A DNA stretch of 64,000 bases from Fodinibius sp052060035 (lineage in GTDB: Bacteria; Bacteroidota; Rhodothermia; Balneolales; Balneolaceae), in the NCBI RefSeq assembly GCF_052060035.1, contig NZ_JBPOEA010000006.1, positions 62,001 through 126,000 of the forward strand. The letters run 5' to 3'. Below the pieces are notes generated by a model. The model did not search any database. It was not told where the DNA came from and was given only the letters and a program-made list of their open reading frames with translations. The translations under genes and the position numbers were made by a program. Positions 8,818 through 18,599 of this stretch are shown here, one piece after another (positions within the stretch are counted from its first letter, which is position 1; each line of letters begins with the position of its first letter).

Positions 8818-11598
8818 TTAGTGAGCTTCCAGCCAGTTATCAGCTAATCCCATATCAACTTTTAATGGGCAGGCCAGCTCATAAGCAGATTCCATCAGTT
8901 CTTTCAATTTTTGGGGAGCGGTATCTGCCTCATCTTCCGGCACTTCAAAAATAAGTTCATCATGTACTTGCAGCAGCATCCGTGTTTGCAGCTCATTTGT
9001 TTCCAGGTACTGCTGAATATCGATCATCGCCTGTTTTATAATATCAGCTGCTGTACCCTGTATAGGCATATTTATAGCTGTTCTCTCAGCAAACGAACGG
9101 CGATTCCAGTTACTTGCATTTATATCAGAAATATACCTTCGGCGTCCCAGCAACGTCTTTACGTAGCCATGTTCTTTGGCGAAAGCTTTCGTTTCGTTGA
9201 TGTATTCTAAAATTCCGGGAAAACGTTCGAAATACTGATCAATCATTTCCTTTCCCTCATCATTGCTAATGCCTAATCTATTGGCCAACCCATAAGCACT
9301 AACGCCATAGGGAATCCCAAAATTAACTTCTTTTGCTTTTCGGCGGTAATCAGATGTAACATCGTCCAGTGAGTCCAACCCAAAAATTTCTTTTGCCGTA
9401 CGGGAGTGAATATCCTCGTCATTTTTAAAGGCCTGAATCATATTTTCATCCTCAGACATCGAAGCAATAACCCGTAATTCAACCTGTGAATAATCAGTTG
9501 ATAATAACTTAAAGCCCTCATCGGCAATAAAAGCCTTGCGAATCTCCCTTCCGCGTTTAGTACGAATTGGGATATTCTGCAAATTTGGATTCGAGGATGA
9601 AAGACGCCCCGTTGCGGCTATATGCTGATTAAAGTCAGTATGGATGCGTCCCGTTTCTTCATTGATCAATTTTGGCAGGGCATCCACATAGGTTGATTTT
9701 AGCTTACTAAGTGCCCGATATTCCAGAATAAGATCGGGCATTTCATAATCCTTCGCTAACTTCTTAAGCACAGATTCTGCCGTAGAGTACTGTCCTGTTT
9801 TGGTTTTTTTACCGGCAGGCAGTCCCATCTTGTCAAACATCACTTCCCCCAGCTGCTTTGGAGAATTGATATTGAATTCCGTGCCCGCCTTCTCGTAAAT
9901 TTTTTGTTCAAGTTCTAACAAATCATCGCGCAACGAGGCCGACAGTTCCTCAAGCATCTCTTTATCCAACAGGATACCATTCATCTCCATCTTCGCAAGC
10001 ACTTCAATGAGTGGAAATTCCAATTGTTCAGCAATATCATCGAGCTCATCATCAGCCAACTTATCACTCAGCACTTCATATAGTCGTAAAGTAATATCGG
10101 CATCTTCACTAGCATACACGCGAATTTCTTCCGGATCAAACTCATCCATCGACTTTTGTTTGCGTCCACTGCCAATCAAATCCGTAATAGGAATGGGCTC
10201 ATAGTTGAGATATTTCTCAGCCAGTGTATCCATCTTAAGTTTTTGATCCGCATCGATGAGATAGGCCGCAAGCATCGTATCAAATGCTTTACCCTGTATC
10301 TCCAAACCGGCCCGACGAAGCATCATATAGTCGAACTTATAGTTGTGGGCAATTTTACGGGTGGTTGGATCCGTAAAAATAGGGCTCAAAATTTCTAAAA
10401 CCTCTTTTTCATCCATACCCTGTTCCCCATTCAACGGCACATAATAAGCAACACCGGGCGTAGCAGAAAGAGCAATACCCACGAGGGAGTTTTGCATTGG
10501 ATCAACGCCATCCGTTTCGGTATCAAAACAGAATGTATTCTGCCCGCTGAATTGATCTACCAGTTCTTCAAGTTCTTCTTTAGAATTTACCAAGTCATAG
10601 GTGACAACCTCTTCATCATAACGTTCAAGCGGTGATACTTCCTCGGTCTCATCATCGGCCAGAAACAGATCACCCTGATTTTTATTTCCAGAATCAGGTT
10701 TCTTATCCGCCGACCTAACAATCTCTTCGCCCAGATACTTTTTCGTAAGCGTTCTGAACTCCATTCGCTTAAAGAAGGCACCAAGCTTTTCGTCGTGGGC
10801 ACCTTCCCAATTTAAATCTTCCCACTCTGCAGTATCGGGCACATCCGTCTTAATCTTCACCATCTCCTTAGCATGCAGGGCCTCTTCGGCGTACTCCTGT
10901 AATCCCTCGCGATGCCGTTTCGAGCTCATATTTGGTGCATCCTCAATGGCATCTTCCAAAGTACCGTATTTATTGATGAGTTTCGGAGCACCTTTCTTCC
11001 CAATGCCCTTGACCCCTGGAATGTTATCTGATTTGTCACCAAGAATAGCCAGCACATCGACGACCTTCTCTGGATAAACTCCAAAATAATCCTTGACTCC
11101 TTCTCGGTCTATCAGGTTAAATCCACCGTTTTGATTATCAGGTTTATACATGGTGATATGGTCGTGCACCAACTGCATAAAATCTTTGTCCGGCGTAACC
11201 AGAAATACATCAACATCTTCGGCGTTCGCACGATCAGCGATTGTCCCGATGATATCATCCGCCTCGTACCCATCCTGTTCAATATTTTTAATGCCGTATC
11301 CCTCTATCATCTCTTTAATCAGGGGAATGCCAATAGTGAGCTCCTCGGGTTGCGGCGGACGATTTGCTTTATAATCTTCATCCATCTCGTGCCTAAAGGT
11401 AGGCTCCTGCGTATCCCAGGCAACGGCTATATGTGTCGGTTCATGCTCCTCAAGCAACTTTTCCAGCGTGTTGGCAAATCCCAAAATGGGGCCGGTGGGA
11501 ATACCTTCAGAATTCTGTAAATTACTGCTGATAAATGCGAAGTGCGAACGATAGGCCAGCGCCATACCATCCAATAAAAACAGGAGACTTTTAGACAT
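8818..11598 (-). CDS. polA: DNA polymerase I
   Basis: A 926-residue three-domain polymerase for Okazaki fragment processing and repair synthesis. The N-terminal 5'-3' flap nuclease (L-L-F-L-L-D-G-M-A-L-A-Y-R) is followed by a 3'-5' exonuclease with its acidic residues intact (F-D-T-E-T-D near residue 360, then H-N-Y-K-F-D and E-D-A-D), so proofreading should be active, unlike in Taq or Bacillus. The polymerase domain carries motif A D-Y-S-Q-V-E-L-R near 703, motif B R-R-K-A-K-E-V-N-F-G-I-P-Y-G near 760 with the conserved Phe, and motif C Q-V-H-D-E near 876. The length is normal. It is divergent from the SpoIIE phosphatase gene. Confidence 0.98.
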   Translation of the reverse strand: MSKSLLFLLDGMALAYRSHFAFISSNLQNSEGIPTGPILGFANTLEKLLEEHEPTHIAVAWDTQEPTFRHEMDEDYKANRPPQPEELTIGIPLIKEMIEGYGIKNIEQDGYEADDIIGTIADRANAEDVDVFLVTPDKDFMQLVHDHITMYKPDNQNGGFNLIDREGVKDYFGVYPEKVVDVLAILGDKSDNIPGVKGIGKKGAPKLINKYGTLEDAIEDAPNMSSKRHREGLQEYAEEALHAKEMVKIKTDVPDTAEWEDLNWEGAHDEKLGAFFKRMEFRTLTKKYLGEEIVRSADKKPDSGNKNQGDLFLADDETEEVSPLERYDEEVVTYDLVNSKEELEELVDQFSGQNTFCFDTETDGVDPMQNSLVGIALSATPGVAYYVPLNGEQGMDEKEVLEILSPIFTDPTTRKIAHNYKFDYMMLRRAGLEIQGKAFDTMLAAYLIDADQKLKMDTLAEKYLNYEPIPITDLIGSGRKQKSMDEFDPEEIRVYASEDADITLRLYEVLSDKLADDELDDIAEQLEFPLIEVLAKMEMNGILLDKEMLEELSASLRDDLLELEQKIYEKAGTEFNINSPKQLGEVMFDKMGLPAGKKTKTGQYSTAESVLKKLAKDYEMPDLILEYRALSKLKSTYVDALPKLINEETGRIHTDFNQHIAATGRLSSSNPNLQNIPIRTKRGREIRKAFIADEGFKLLSTDYSQVELRVIASMSEDENMIQAFKNDEDIHSRTAKEIFGLDSLDDVTSDYRRKAKEVNFGIPYGVSAYGLANRLGISNDEGKEMIDQYFERFPGILEYINETKAFAKEHGYVKTLLGRRRYISDINASNWNRRSFAERTAINMPIQGTAADIIKQAMIDIQQYLETNELQTRMLLQVHDELIFEVPEDEADTAPQKLKELMESAYELACPLKVDMGLADNWLEAH

Positions 11599-11726
11599 GC
11601 TTTCAACTTAAACTTAAAGCGTTAAAATTCTTACCATGTGGTTCTTAAATTAACCGGTAAAAGGTAAAACTTTTTAGTGTGGTTTTCGAATAACAACTTG
11701 ATATAAATAATCGAAACGACTTTTCC

Positions 11727-12878
11727 ATGGGCTTAAAAAACGAAGCACAATCAGCTTTCCAAAACACAAAAAGTTTTTACAAGGAATACGTTTCGGGCAT
11801 GACCCGGGAACGTATGGGGAAAGAATTTTACAAAGACACCGATAGGCTTAAACAACTTTATGCGGAAGCCATAGAAGAGAATATTGAAAAGGCTGACGAT
11901 CAAACCATTCCGGGCCATTTAAAAATTATGCGCCTTTTTTCAGCCCTGACACAAAGACTAAACCCAACCCGACGTTTAGTCTTTGGATTATCGGTGGTAT
12001 CATTTCTGTCCCATTATTTATTTGGATTCCTGCAGCTTACCGGCATCGTATTTTTCTATAACTTGCTGCTACCCTTTGCATTTGTTTCTATGCTGATGCT
12101 ACTACTTGTTGAACTGCTGGAAAAATCTGACGTAAAACGGGAGATAGATCTTGCAAGAGAAATTCAGCTCAGCCTGTTGCCTAATACCGAACATTATCGA
12201 AAAAACCTGGAAATTGCCTGCTTTGCCAATACTGCAAAAGAAGTGGGCGGTGATTACGTAGATATTATTGAAACCGAGGGGGGTACCTATATTGTAATTG
12301 CTGATGTTTCGGGCAAAGGCCTTTCGGCTGCTTTGTATATGGTGCGTATGCAGGCTTTGGTGCATCTTATTATCGAAAAAAGTCAACCTTCTCCCAAAGA
12401 GCTTTTCCTTGAACTCAACAATTACGTAAAATCAGATATCAAGGATAAAACATTCGTTACCGCCTGTGCAGCTTTTTTTCCCAATGGAGGAGATCATTTT
12501 ATTTTTGCACGCGCCGGACATAACGCACCCATCCTATTTAGCAATGAACGCGATGCAACCTTTGATTTACGATCTGACGGATTTGCACTCGGTATGACCA
12601 CCTCTCAAAATATGGAAAAGCACCTACAGGAAAAGAAATTTCATTTTAAATCCGGTGACAGCATCCTTTTTTATACCGACGGACTTACCGAATCGCGCAA
12701 TGAATGGGGTGAAGAATACGGCGATGAACGCCTCGACGGCATTATGAGTATCTATGGTTCACTTCACGCCAAATCCATTATCCATAAAATACACTCTTCG
12801 CTGGAAAACTTTATTGGTAATGAAGAACCCGTTGATGATGTGACTTTTACCTGTGTCCACCATACTACAAATAAATGA
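11727..12878 (+). CDS. Membrane-anchored SpoIIE/RsbU-type serine phosphatase
   Basis: A 383-residue protein. A charged N-terminal region of about 75 residues is followed by two hydrophobic segments (about 83-130) and then a PPM/SpoIIE phosphatase domain. The linker R-E-I-D-L-A-R-E-I-Q-L-S-L-L-P is the classic entry to RsbU-type domains. Metal-binding aspartates are visible in G-G-D-Y-V-D near residue 175, A-D-V-S-G-K-G near 192, and F-Y-T-D-G-L-T-E near the C-terminus. Such phosphatases dephosphorylate anti-anti-sigma factors in partner-switching control; no STAS or RsbW partner gene is in this window, so its target is unknown. Confidence 0.9.
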   Translation: MGLKNEAQSAFQNTKSFYKEYVSGMTRERMGKEFYKDTDRLKQLYAEAIEENIEKADDQTIPGHLKIMRLFSALTQRLNPTRRLVFGLSVVSFLSHYLFGFLQLTGIVFFYNLLLPFAFVSMLMLLLVELLEKSDVKREIDLAREIQLSLLPNTEHYRKNLEIACFANTAKEVGGDYVDIIETEGGTYIVIADVSGKGLSAALYMVRMQALVHLIIEKSQPSPKELFLELNNYVKSDIKDKTFVTACAAFFPNGGDHFIFARAGHNAPILFSNERDATFDLRSDGFALGMTTSQNMEKHLQEKKFHFKSGDSILFYTDGLTESRNEWGEEYGDERLDGIMSIYGSLHAKSIIHKIHSSLENFIGNEEPVDDVTFTCVHHTTNK

Positions 12879-12908
12879 AGCGGTCCAACTTTAAGTCAGA
12901 CCACTTCA
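12876..12908. terminator. Stem-loop between convergent genes
   Basis: Arms TGAAGCGGTC and GACCACTTCA pair with one mismatch around a 13-base loop, overlapping the phosphatase stop codon and lying before the tkt stop. There is no T run, so it is at best a weak or protein-dependent terminator. Confidence 0.35.
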
Positions 12909-12924
12909 TGACTCATATCATTGA

Positions 12925-14934
12925 TTATCCAAGCAACTTAAGGGTTTCTTCCGCCATTCGATCACTGGTTATACCATATTCCCGGAAGATATCTTCGTAA
13001 GGTGCTGAGGCCCCAAAACGATCAACTCCAATTGTCATTCCTTCTGTGCCTACCCATTCTTTCCAACCCTGGGTGGCAGCAGCTTCAATAGAGACACGAG
13101 CCAATACGTCTTTGGGCAGAACCTTTTGTTGATAAGCTTGATCCTGTTCCCTGAAAAGCTCCCAGGATGGCATGCTCACGACTCTTGCATCAACATTTTT
13201 AGCAGCAAGTTTTTCTTTTGCCTCCATTGCACGATACACTTCCGATCCACTACCCATTAAAATAGCATCAGGCTGTTGTTTGTCGGAATCAGAAAGGATA
13301 TAAGCTCCTTTAGTCGTATTCTGTGCAGCATTTTCTTTCTTACGCTCAAAAGTTGGCACATTTTGACGTGTAAGTACAATCAGCGAGGGACCTTTTTTGT
13401 AATTCAAAGCAGCTTTCCAGCTCCACGCAACCTCATTCGCATCAGCAGGACGTAAGACTAATACGTTCGGCATTGCGCGCAATGATGCCAGGTGTTCTAT
13501 TGGCTGGTGCGTCGGACCGTCTTCACCCAATCCAATACTATCATGGGTGAACACAAATACCGATGGAATATGCGACAGTGCCGCTATACGAATGGCCGGT
13601 CGGCAATAGTCTGAAAAAATCAGGAAAGTTCCGCCATACGGGATTACGCCCTTGTGTAGCGCCATCCCATTGAGCGCAGCTCCCATGGCATGCTCCCGCA
13701 CACCAAAATGGATATTATGGCCGCTATAATCAGAAGCAGAAAAGATACCCGCATCATCAATCCAAGTCTTATTACTCCCGGTCAAATCTGCAGATCCTCC
13801 AATCATTTGTGGCACTTTTTGGGTCAATGATTGTAATACTTTTCCGGATGAGGCACGGGTAGCCATTCCTTTTACATCCGGTTCAAAAGTGGGAAGAATA
13901 TCCTCAAAATCAGTAGGAAGCTCTCTATTTATTGCTTTGGTAAATGCTTCTGCTTTGTGAGGATTCTTTTCCCGAAATTGCTCAAATATATCTTGCCATT
14001 CTTCCGAAGCTTCAGCCCCTTTTTCGATTGCCCTGCGAAAATGTGTTAATGCATCATCAGGAATATGAAATTTAGCATCCGGATCCCAATTGAGATTTTC
14101 TTTCGTTTTTCTCACTTCTTCTTCTCCCAAGGGAGCTCCGTGCGAATCAGCGCTATCCTGTTTGTTAGGACTTCCAAACCCGATGTGGGTTCTACAGAGT
14201 ATCAATGATGGACGTTCCGTCTCAGCCTGCGCTTTCTCAATCGCTTGCTCGACTTCTTGTCGATCATGCCCATCTACTTTGATTGTATGCCATTGAGCAG
14301 CATCAAAACGTTTTTCCACATTCTCTGTAAAAGCCAAATCAGTACTTCCATCAATAGAAATTTCGTTGTCATCATACAGGTAAATCAATTTCCCCAACTT
14401 AAGATGTCCGGCCAAAGAAGCAGCTTCCTGTGAAATACCCTCCATCAAATCTCCATCACTCACAATACCGTAGGTATAATGATCGGTCAACTGATGGTTA
14501 TCCGTATTAAACTTTGCACTTAAATGTTTTTCGGCCATCGCCATTCCAACACCGGTGGCAAATCCCTGTCCCAGTGGACCTGTAGTAGTCTCAACACCCG
14601 GTGTTAATCCATACTCGGGATGTCCGGGCGTCAAACTTCCCCATTGTCGGAAATTTTTCAACTCCTCAAGGGAAAGGTGGTAGCCTGTAAGATGAAGCAA
14701 ACTGTATAGCAGCATCGACCCATGGCCAGCGGATAGTACAAAACGATCCCGATTATACCAGTCAGGGTTAGAAGGATCATGTTTTAAAAATTTTGTCCAT
14801 AAAACATAAGCTGCATCGGCCATACCCATAGGCATACCGGGATGGCCCGATTCTGCTGCCTGTACGGCATCAATAGAAAGAGTTCTGATCGTATTTACAC
14901 ATAGCTCGTCAAGTGAGGATTGTTTTGAGCTCAT
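12925..14934 (-). CDS. tkt: Transketolase
   Basis: A 669-residue thiamine-diphosphate enzyme of the non-oxidative pentose phosphate pathway that transfers two-carbon units between sugar phosphates. G-H-P-G-M-P-M-G-M-A near the N-terminus and S-A-G-H-G-S-M-L-L belong to the cofactor-binding domain. The thiamine motif begins S-D-G-D-L-M-E-G and ends in N-E-I-S near residue 195. The pyrimidine domain (R-E-H-A-M near 415, then H-D-S-I-G-x-G-E-D-G-P-T-H-Q) and a C-terminal domain complete it. The length matches bacterial TktA. It stands alone, with the TPR gene upstream closed by its own terminator. Confidence 0.97.
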   Translation of the reverse strand: MSSKQSSLDELCVNTIRTLSIDAVQAAESGHPGMPMGMADAAYVLWTKFLKHDPSNPDWYNRDRFVLSAGHGSMLLYSLLHLTGYHLSLEELKNFRQWGSLTPGHPEYGLTPGVETTTGPLGQGFATGVGMAMAEKHLSAKFNTDNHQLTDHYTYGIVSDGDLMEGISQEAASLAGHLKLGKLIYLYDDNEISIDGSTDLAFTENVEKRFDAAQWHTIKVDGHDRQEVEQAIEKAQAETERPSLILCRTHIGFGSPNKQDSADSHGAPLGEEEVRKTKENLNWDPDAKFHIPDDALTHFRRAIEKGAEASEEWQDIFEQFREKNPHKAEAFTKAINRELPTDFEDILPTFEPDVKGMATRASSGKVLQSLTQKVPQMIGGSADLTGSNKTWIDDAGIFSASDYSGHNIHFGVREHAMGAALNGMALHKGVIPYGGTFLIFSDYCRPAIRIAALSHIPSVFVFTHDSIGLGEDGPTHQPIEHLASLRAMPNVLVLRPADANEVAWSWKAALNYKKGPSLIVLTRQNVPTFERKKENAAQNTTKGAYILSDSDKQQPDAILMGSGSEVYRAMEAKEKLAAKNVDARVVSMPSWELFREQDQAYQQKVLPKDVLARVSIEAAATQGWKEWVGTEGMTIGVDRFGASAPYEDIFREYGITSDRMAEETLKLLG

Positions 14935-15021
14935 TGTTTAAAGAGTCTTATTTTATTTGAGGGCCAAAATTAGATGCTGAAAATAGTCAATGCTCAGCTT
15001 ACTTAAAAAAAGAGTTCTACA

Positions 15022-15054
15022 AAAAGAAAAAGGCCTCCAAGAATGGAGGCCTTT
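15022..15054 (-). terminator. Rho-independent terminator of the TPR gene
   Basis: On the minus strand an 11-bp perfect stem (AAAGGCCTCCA / TGGAGGCCTTT) with a 4-base loop is followed by a T-rich run. It lies 27 bases after the TPR gene stop and before tkt. Confidence 0.9.
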
Positions 15055-15080
15055 AAAAATTCCTAACGTAAATTGGTTAT

Positions 15081-16103
15081 TTATCCCGTCGAATTTTCAC
15101 ACTTAAGTTCATATTCCATCTGGTGCTCAGCGGGAGATTTAAAAGAACCATAGGCAGCATTGCCATAAGCACCACAGGCATTTTCTTTTTGTCCCAGCCC
15201 TTGATATGCCGTAGCAAGTTCAAAGTAAATTTTAGCTTTATCCGTACGTCCACCGGTTTCAAGACCAAGAGCTTCTTTCGAATGGTCTACTGCTTGTTGC
15301 CAGTCTTGTGTTTTATTGTACGCTTGAGCTAAACGATAATGAGCATCAGCAGAGCTTGAATCATACTCAAGTGCTTTATTCAACAGTTCCTTAGCACGGG
15401 AGAAGTTTTTATTCTCTGTAGCTGTTGCTCCACGATAAACCAACTCATCACGTGCAGCATTTTGTGCTCTGGAAACTATTTGGCTATCATTGGTCTTTTT
15501 AGCTACTTCAATAGCCTGATCAAACAGTTCAAGAGAACGTTCTAACTCAGTCCCATCAATTTTTTTAAGTACAATACCCTTCTGGTAATAAGCTTTTGCA
15601 TAATTGGGATCATTAGCAATTACTTCATCAAGTGTTGCAAGGGCATCTTGAAAATTTTGCTGCTTATATTGGATGATGGATTTGCTATACAACAATTGAT
15701 TGATTACTCCATTAGCCTGATTTGAAACTTGCGAATTACCATACTCTGCAGCAATATCCTTAGTTTCCTGAAAAGCATTGATAGTAGCATCAAGGTTTGA
15801 GAGGGTCTGGTTTTGTTTAAAGGCACGGTATTCATCGAGTGCTATCTGTCGATATACTTCGGGTAATTTCGCTTCAGCTCGATCAACGATATCCTCACCT
15901 TCTGGGCCGATTTGTTTACCAACCTCAATAGCTTTCTTAAATTGCTCAATAGCTTTCTGGTAATCACCGTTCTGAACCATCTCCCGAGCACTATTATAAG
16001 TTTGGACGGCCTCTTTTCGATCTTGTGCTTCAACGGTCTGGCCTAACCCAAAAATAAAAAGACCAAGTAAAAATACAGTTATTCTTGATTTCAACGACTT
16101 CAT
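15081..16103 (-). CDS. Periplasmic TPR-repeat protein
   Basis: A 340-residue secreted protein with a signal peptide (residues 1-26, ending V-E-A-Q). At least four tetratricopeptide-like units are visible, for example Y-Q-K-A-I-E-Q-F-K-K-A-I-E-V, F-Q-D-A-L-A-T-L-D-E-V-I with D-P-N-Y-A-K-A-Y-Y-Q-K-G, and a C-terminal unit D-A-H-Y-R-L-A-Q-A-Y. Such proteins act as scaffolds for envelope complexes; no specific partner is indicated. The upstream spacer has nested inverted repeats, described in the findings. It is monocistronic by its terminator. Confidence 0.85.
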   Translation of the reverse strand: MKSLKSRITVFLLGLFIFGLGQTVEAQDRKEAVQTYNSAREMVQNGDYQKAIEQFKKAIEVGKQIGPEGEDIVDRAEAKLPEVYRQIALDEYRAFKQNQTLSNLDATINAFQETKDIAAEYGNSQVSNQANGVINQLLYSKSIIQYKQQNFQDALATLDEVIANDPNYAKAYYQKGIVLKKIDGTELERSLELFDQAIEVAKKTNDSQIVSRAQNAARDELVYRGATATENKNFSRAKELLNKALEYDSSSADAHYRLAQAYNKTQDWQQAVDHSKEALGLETGGRTDKAKIYFELATAYQGLGQKENACGAYGNAAYGSFKSPAEHQMEYELKCENSTG

Positions 16104-16297
16104 TGTTTGTTCGGTTTATGGTTAAATTTACAAATACGCAAATGTAATGAATTAAACGATTTATATAAATGTAAACTGAATCGTGCGTATTTTATTGTTA
16201 AAATGTTCAAAAATGACCTCTATTGGCATTAGTTACATCATATCTAATCCCTGATATCAAATTTTGTTTCAATGTATAACTATTTTTTTATAAAATT

Positions 16298-16321
16298 AAA
16301 CCCATTTAGAAATTTGGGCTT
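16298..16321 (-). terminator. Probable terminator of the parAB operon
   Basis: On the minus strand AAGCCCA pairs with TGGGTTT (one G-T wobble) around a loop that holds the LOG gene stop codon, followed by a T-rich stretch. The stem is short, so the call is moderate. Confidence 0.45.
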
Positions 16322-17010
16322 AATGTATGTTTCTGATAGAAATCACAAATAATATCCACGGCTTTGTCTTCTTCATCCGTTAAATGAAACAGATCAATAT
16401 CTTCTTCTGATATCGTTCCATTTTTGACCATCGTATCAGTAATCCAGTCAACCAATCCACTCCAATAATCTGTACCGATTAAAACGATGGGAAAAGGATT
16501 TATTTTTTTGGTTTGAATAAGTGTTAGAGCCTCGAAAAATTCATCTAAGGTTCCAAAACCACCGGGAAAAACGATAAATCCCTGGGCATACTTTACAAAC
16601 ATGACCTTGCGTGCAAAAAAATAGTGAAAGTTGATAATATAATCATGATCAACATAGGGATTTAATCCCTGTTCGTGGGGTAAGGTAATACCAAGTCCTA
16701 CTGATTTCCCGCCCCCCTTTTGGGCCCCTTTGTTGGCGGCTTCCATAATTCCAGGTCCCCCACCGGTGATAATTCCAAATCCCCTTTCTGTCACTTTCTT
16801 GGCAGTTTGTTCGGCCATATCATAATAGGGATCACCTTCCTTCATTCTTGCAGACCCGAAAATTGAAACACACGGTCCAATTTTAAAAAGCTTATCGTAG
16901 CCCTCTACGAATTCGCCCATTATTTTAAATATACTCCAGACATCACCTTCGTGGCTATCACCGAAGTTATCGGGTACTGTAAGGTTATTGATTTCGTTTT
17001 CGCTACTCAT
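16306..17010 (-). CDS. LOG family Rossmann-fold protein (TIGR00730-like)
   Basis: A 234-residue cytoplasmic protein with the two hallmark motifs of the LONELY GUY family: G-G-G-P-G-I-M-E-A near residue 82 and P-G-G-F-G-T-L-D-E near 150, the second holding the catalytic Arg/Glu pocket of cytokinin riboside monophosphate phosphoribohydrolases. In bacteria these enzymes cleave nucleoside monophosphates such as AMP; the physiological substrate is usually unknown. It starts 9 bases after the DUF5683 gene stop, so it is most likely the last gene of the parA-parB-DUF5683 operon. Confidence 0.88.
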   Translation of the reverse strand: MSSENEINNLTVPDNFGDSHEGDVWSIFKIMGEFVEGYDKLFKIGPCVSIFGSARMKEGDPYYDMAEQTAKKVTERGFGIITGGGPGIMEAANKGAQKGGGKSVGLGITLPHEQGLNPYVDHDYIINFHYFFARKVMFVKYAQGFIVFPGGFGTLDEFFEALTLIQTKKINPFPIVLIGTDYWSGLVDWITDTMVKNGTISEEDIDLFHLTDEEDKAVDIICDFYQKHTLSPNF

Positions 17011-17019
17011 ATTACTTTT

Positions 17020-17697
17020 TTACTTAGCTATTAAATCAATTGACAGGGTAAGTCCCGGCATATTAGACTGTGCCATTACCGCAGGTTTTACACGTGGTCG
17101 CATACTAAGATCTTTAGAAACATCAAACGACCGCATGTGAGCAAACACATAGGCGTCAATTATATTAAGCCCATAAGCCAAAACAATCCCTACATACACG
17201 AGGTCGCGATTATTTCTAAACTTATTCCGCAAATCACGGACCTCATTTAAATTAGCATTTTCAGGAATGTACGAAGGTGTAGGACCAAATCGTAAGTCAT
17301 CAGGAGTATCGGAATTCAAATTATAATACGCTGCCCGATAGTCATGATATTTCCTTGTTAAATGTACGCTATAATATCCCAATCCCCCTAAAACAGCATA
17401 TACAATTGGTACCTTCCACACTTGGTTATTAACAATTTGCCCCCAACCCGGGATAATCATCGACTTATAAAGAACACTACTGGGATCAGGCAGATCTTCA
17501 TTAATATTTTTAGTTGTTGTATCGTTTCTAAAATACAGATTCTGATAACGTACGTCAGTATTAGCATTAAAATTACCTGTAATATGGGAAAACGAATTTT
17601 TCAATTGTTGAGACTGCCCCAATACAGGTGTACACAAAAAAGTAGATATGCTAAGAAATAGAATCGAAAAGCTCGAGTAGGCGATCCAGTTCCTCAT
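17020..17697 (-). CDS. DUF5683 domain membrane protein
   Basis: A protein of about 225 residues. The ATG at 17697 (M-R-N-W) gives a clean signal peptide ending in V-L-G-Q; an ATG 33 bases further upstream adds 11 residues. Either start lies inside the 3' end of parB (overlap 47 or 80 bases), which suggests translational coupling. The DUF5683 core is P-G-W-G-Q-I-V-N-N-Q-x-W-K-V-P near residue 90, followed by hydrophobic segments and a Tyr-rich stretch. In Bacteroidota-type genomes this family recurs next to parB, as here; its function is unknown, but an envelope location is indicated. Confidence 0.82.
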   Translation of the reverse strand: MRNWIAYSSFSILFLSISTFLCTPVLGQSQQLKNSFSHITGNFNANTDVRYQNLYFRNDTTTKNINEDLPDPSSVLYKSMIIPGWGQIVNNQVWKVPIVYAVLGGLGYYSVHLTRKYHDYRAAYYNLNSDTPDDLRFGPTPSYIPENANLNEVRDLRNKFRNNRDLVYVGIVLAYGLNIIDAYVFAHMRSFDVSKDLSMRPRVKPAVMAQSNMPGLTLSIDLIAK

Positions 17698-18586
17698 CCG
17701 AATAATATTCGATACGTATTTCGCCGCCATTCTTCTTGGATTTAATATTGACTTTCGTACTTAATGTACTGCGTAGCCGATTCGATATTTCTTTTAAAAA
17801 AGCACGTTCTTTATCAGTAGGCTCAGTTTGTTCAGATTCTTTTTTAGGATCCTCATTCAGTTTTCGAATTACCTTTTCCGTTTTCCGAACCGAGTATCCT
17901 TTATCAATAATTTTGTTGTAAACCTCCTCCTGATCGTCTTCATCATCGATAGAAAGAAGTGCCCGGGCATGTCCCATCGATATCTTTTGATCGCGAAGCC
18001 CTGCCTGAACAAAAGCAGGCAAATTGAGTAAACGTAACATGTTGGTTACCGTAGACCGATTTTTACCTACCCGTTCGGCTACCTCTGCCTGTGTATATCC
18101 GGCTTCTTCGACCAGTCGCTGATACCCCATCGCAACTTCAATAGGGTTTAAATCTTCGCGCTGAATATTTTCAATAAGCGCATACGAAATAATGTCATCA
18201 TCATTTACCTCCCGAATATACGACGGAATTTCCTCCAGACCCGCCAGCTTTGATGCCCGAAGACGGCGTTCACCGCTGATAAGCTCAAACCGTTTTTCAC
18301 CGATGTAACGTACTGTAATCGGCTGTATTAGGCCGTGAGCCTCAATCGAATTAGCAAGTTCCTCGAGACGATCTTCATTAAATTCTTTTCTGGGCTGATG
18401 CGGATTAGGCCTAATATTATCAACCGGAACATGCAAGACGATATTCACCCGCTTTTGGGGCTCCACATAGGGTGTTCCTCCATCCTGTTCTTCGCCTGAT
18501 TTTTCTTGTTTCTCCTGCCCCTCTCCTTCATCATATTCAGGAAAAAAAGCTCCTAATCCTCGACCTAAAACTTTTTTCGACGCCAT
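17651..18586 (-). CDS. parB: Chromosome-partitioning protein ParB
   Basis: A 311-residue DNA-binding CTPase that loads on parS sites and spreads to form the segregation complex. After a basic, Glu-rich N-terminal linker come N-P-H-Q-P-R-K-E-F (about residue 61), the CTP-binding G-E-R-R-L-R-A motif (about 105), E-N-I-Q-R-E-D-L-N-P and a helix-turn-helix (T-Q-A-E-V-A-E-R-V-G-K-N-R-S-T-V). The C-terminal dimerisation domain follows an acidic linker. It starts 13 bases after parA in one operon. The downstream gene begins inside its coding region. Confidence 0.97.
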   Translation of the reverse strand: MASKKVLGRGLGAFFPEYDEGEGQEKQEKSGEEQDGGTPYVEPQKRVNIVLHVPVDNIRPNPHQPRKEFNEDRLEELANSIEAHGLIQPITVRYIGEKRFELISGERRLRASKLAGLEEIPSYIREVNDDDIISYALIENIQREDLNPIEVAMGYQRLVEEAGYTQAEVAERVGKNRSTVTNMLRLLNLPAFVQAGLRDQKISMGHARALLSIDDEDDQEEVYNKIIDKGYSVRKTEKVIRKLNEDPKKESEQTEPTDKERAFLKEISNRLRSTLSTKVNIKSKKNGGEIRIEYYSDEELDRLLELFDSIS

Positions 18587-18599
18587 AGTTCATCACCTG

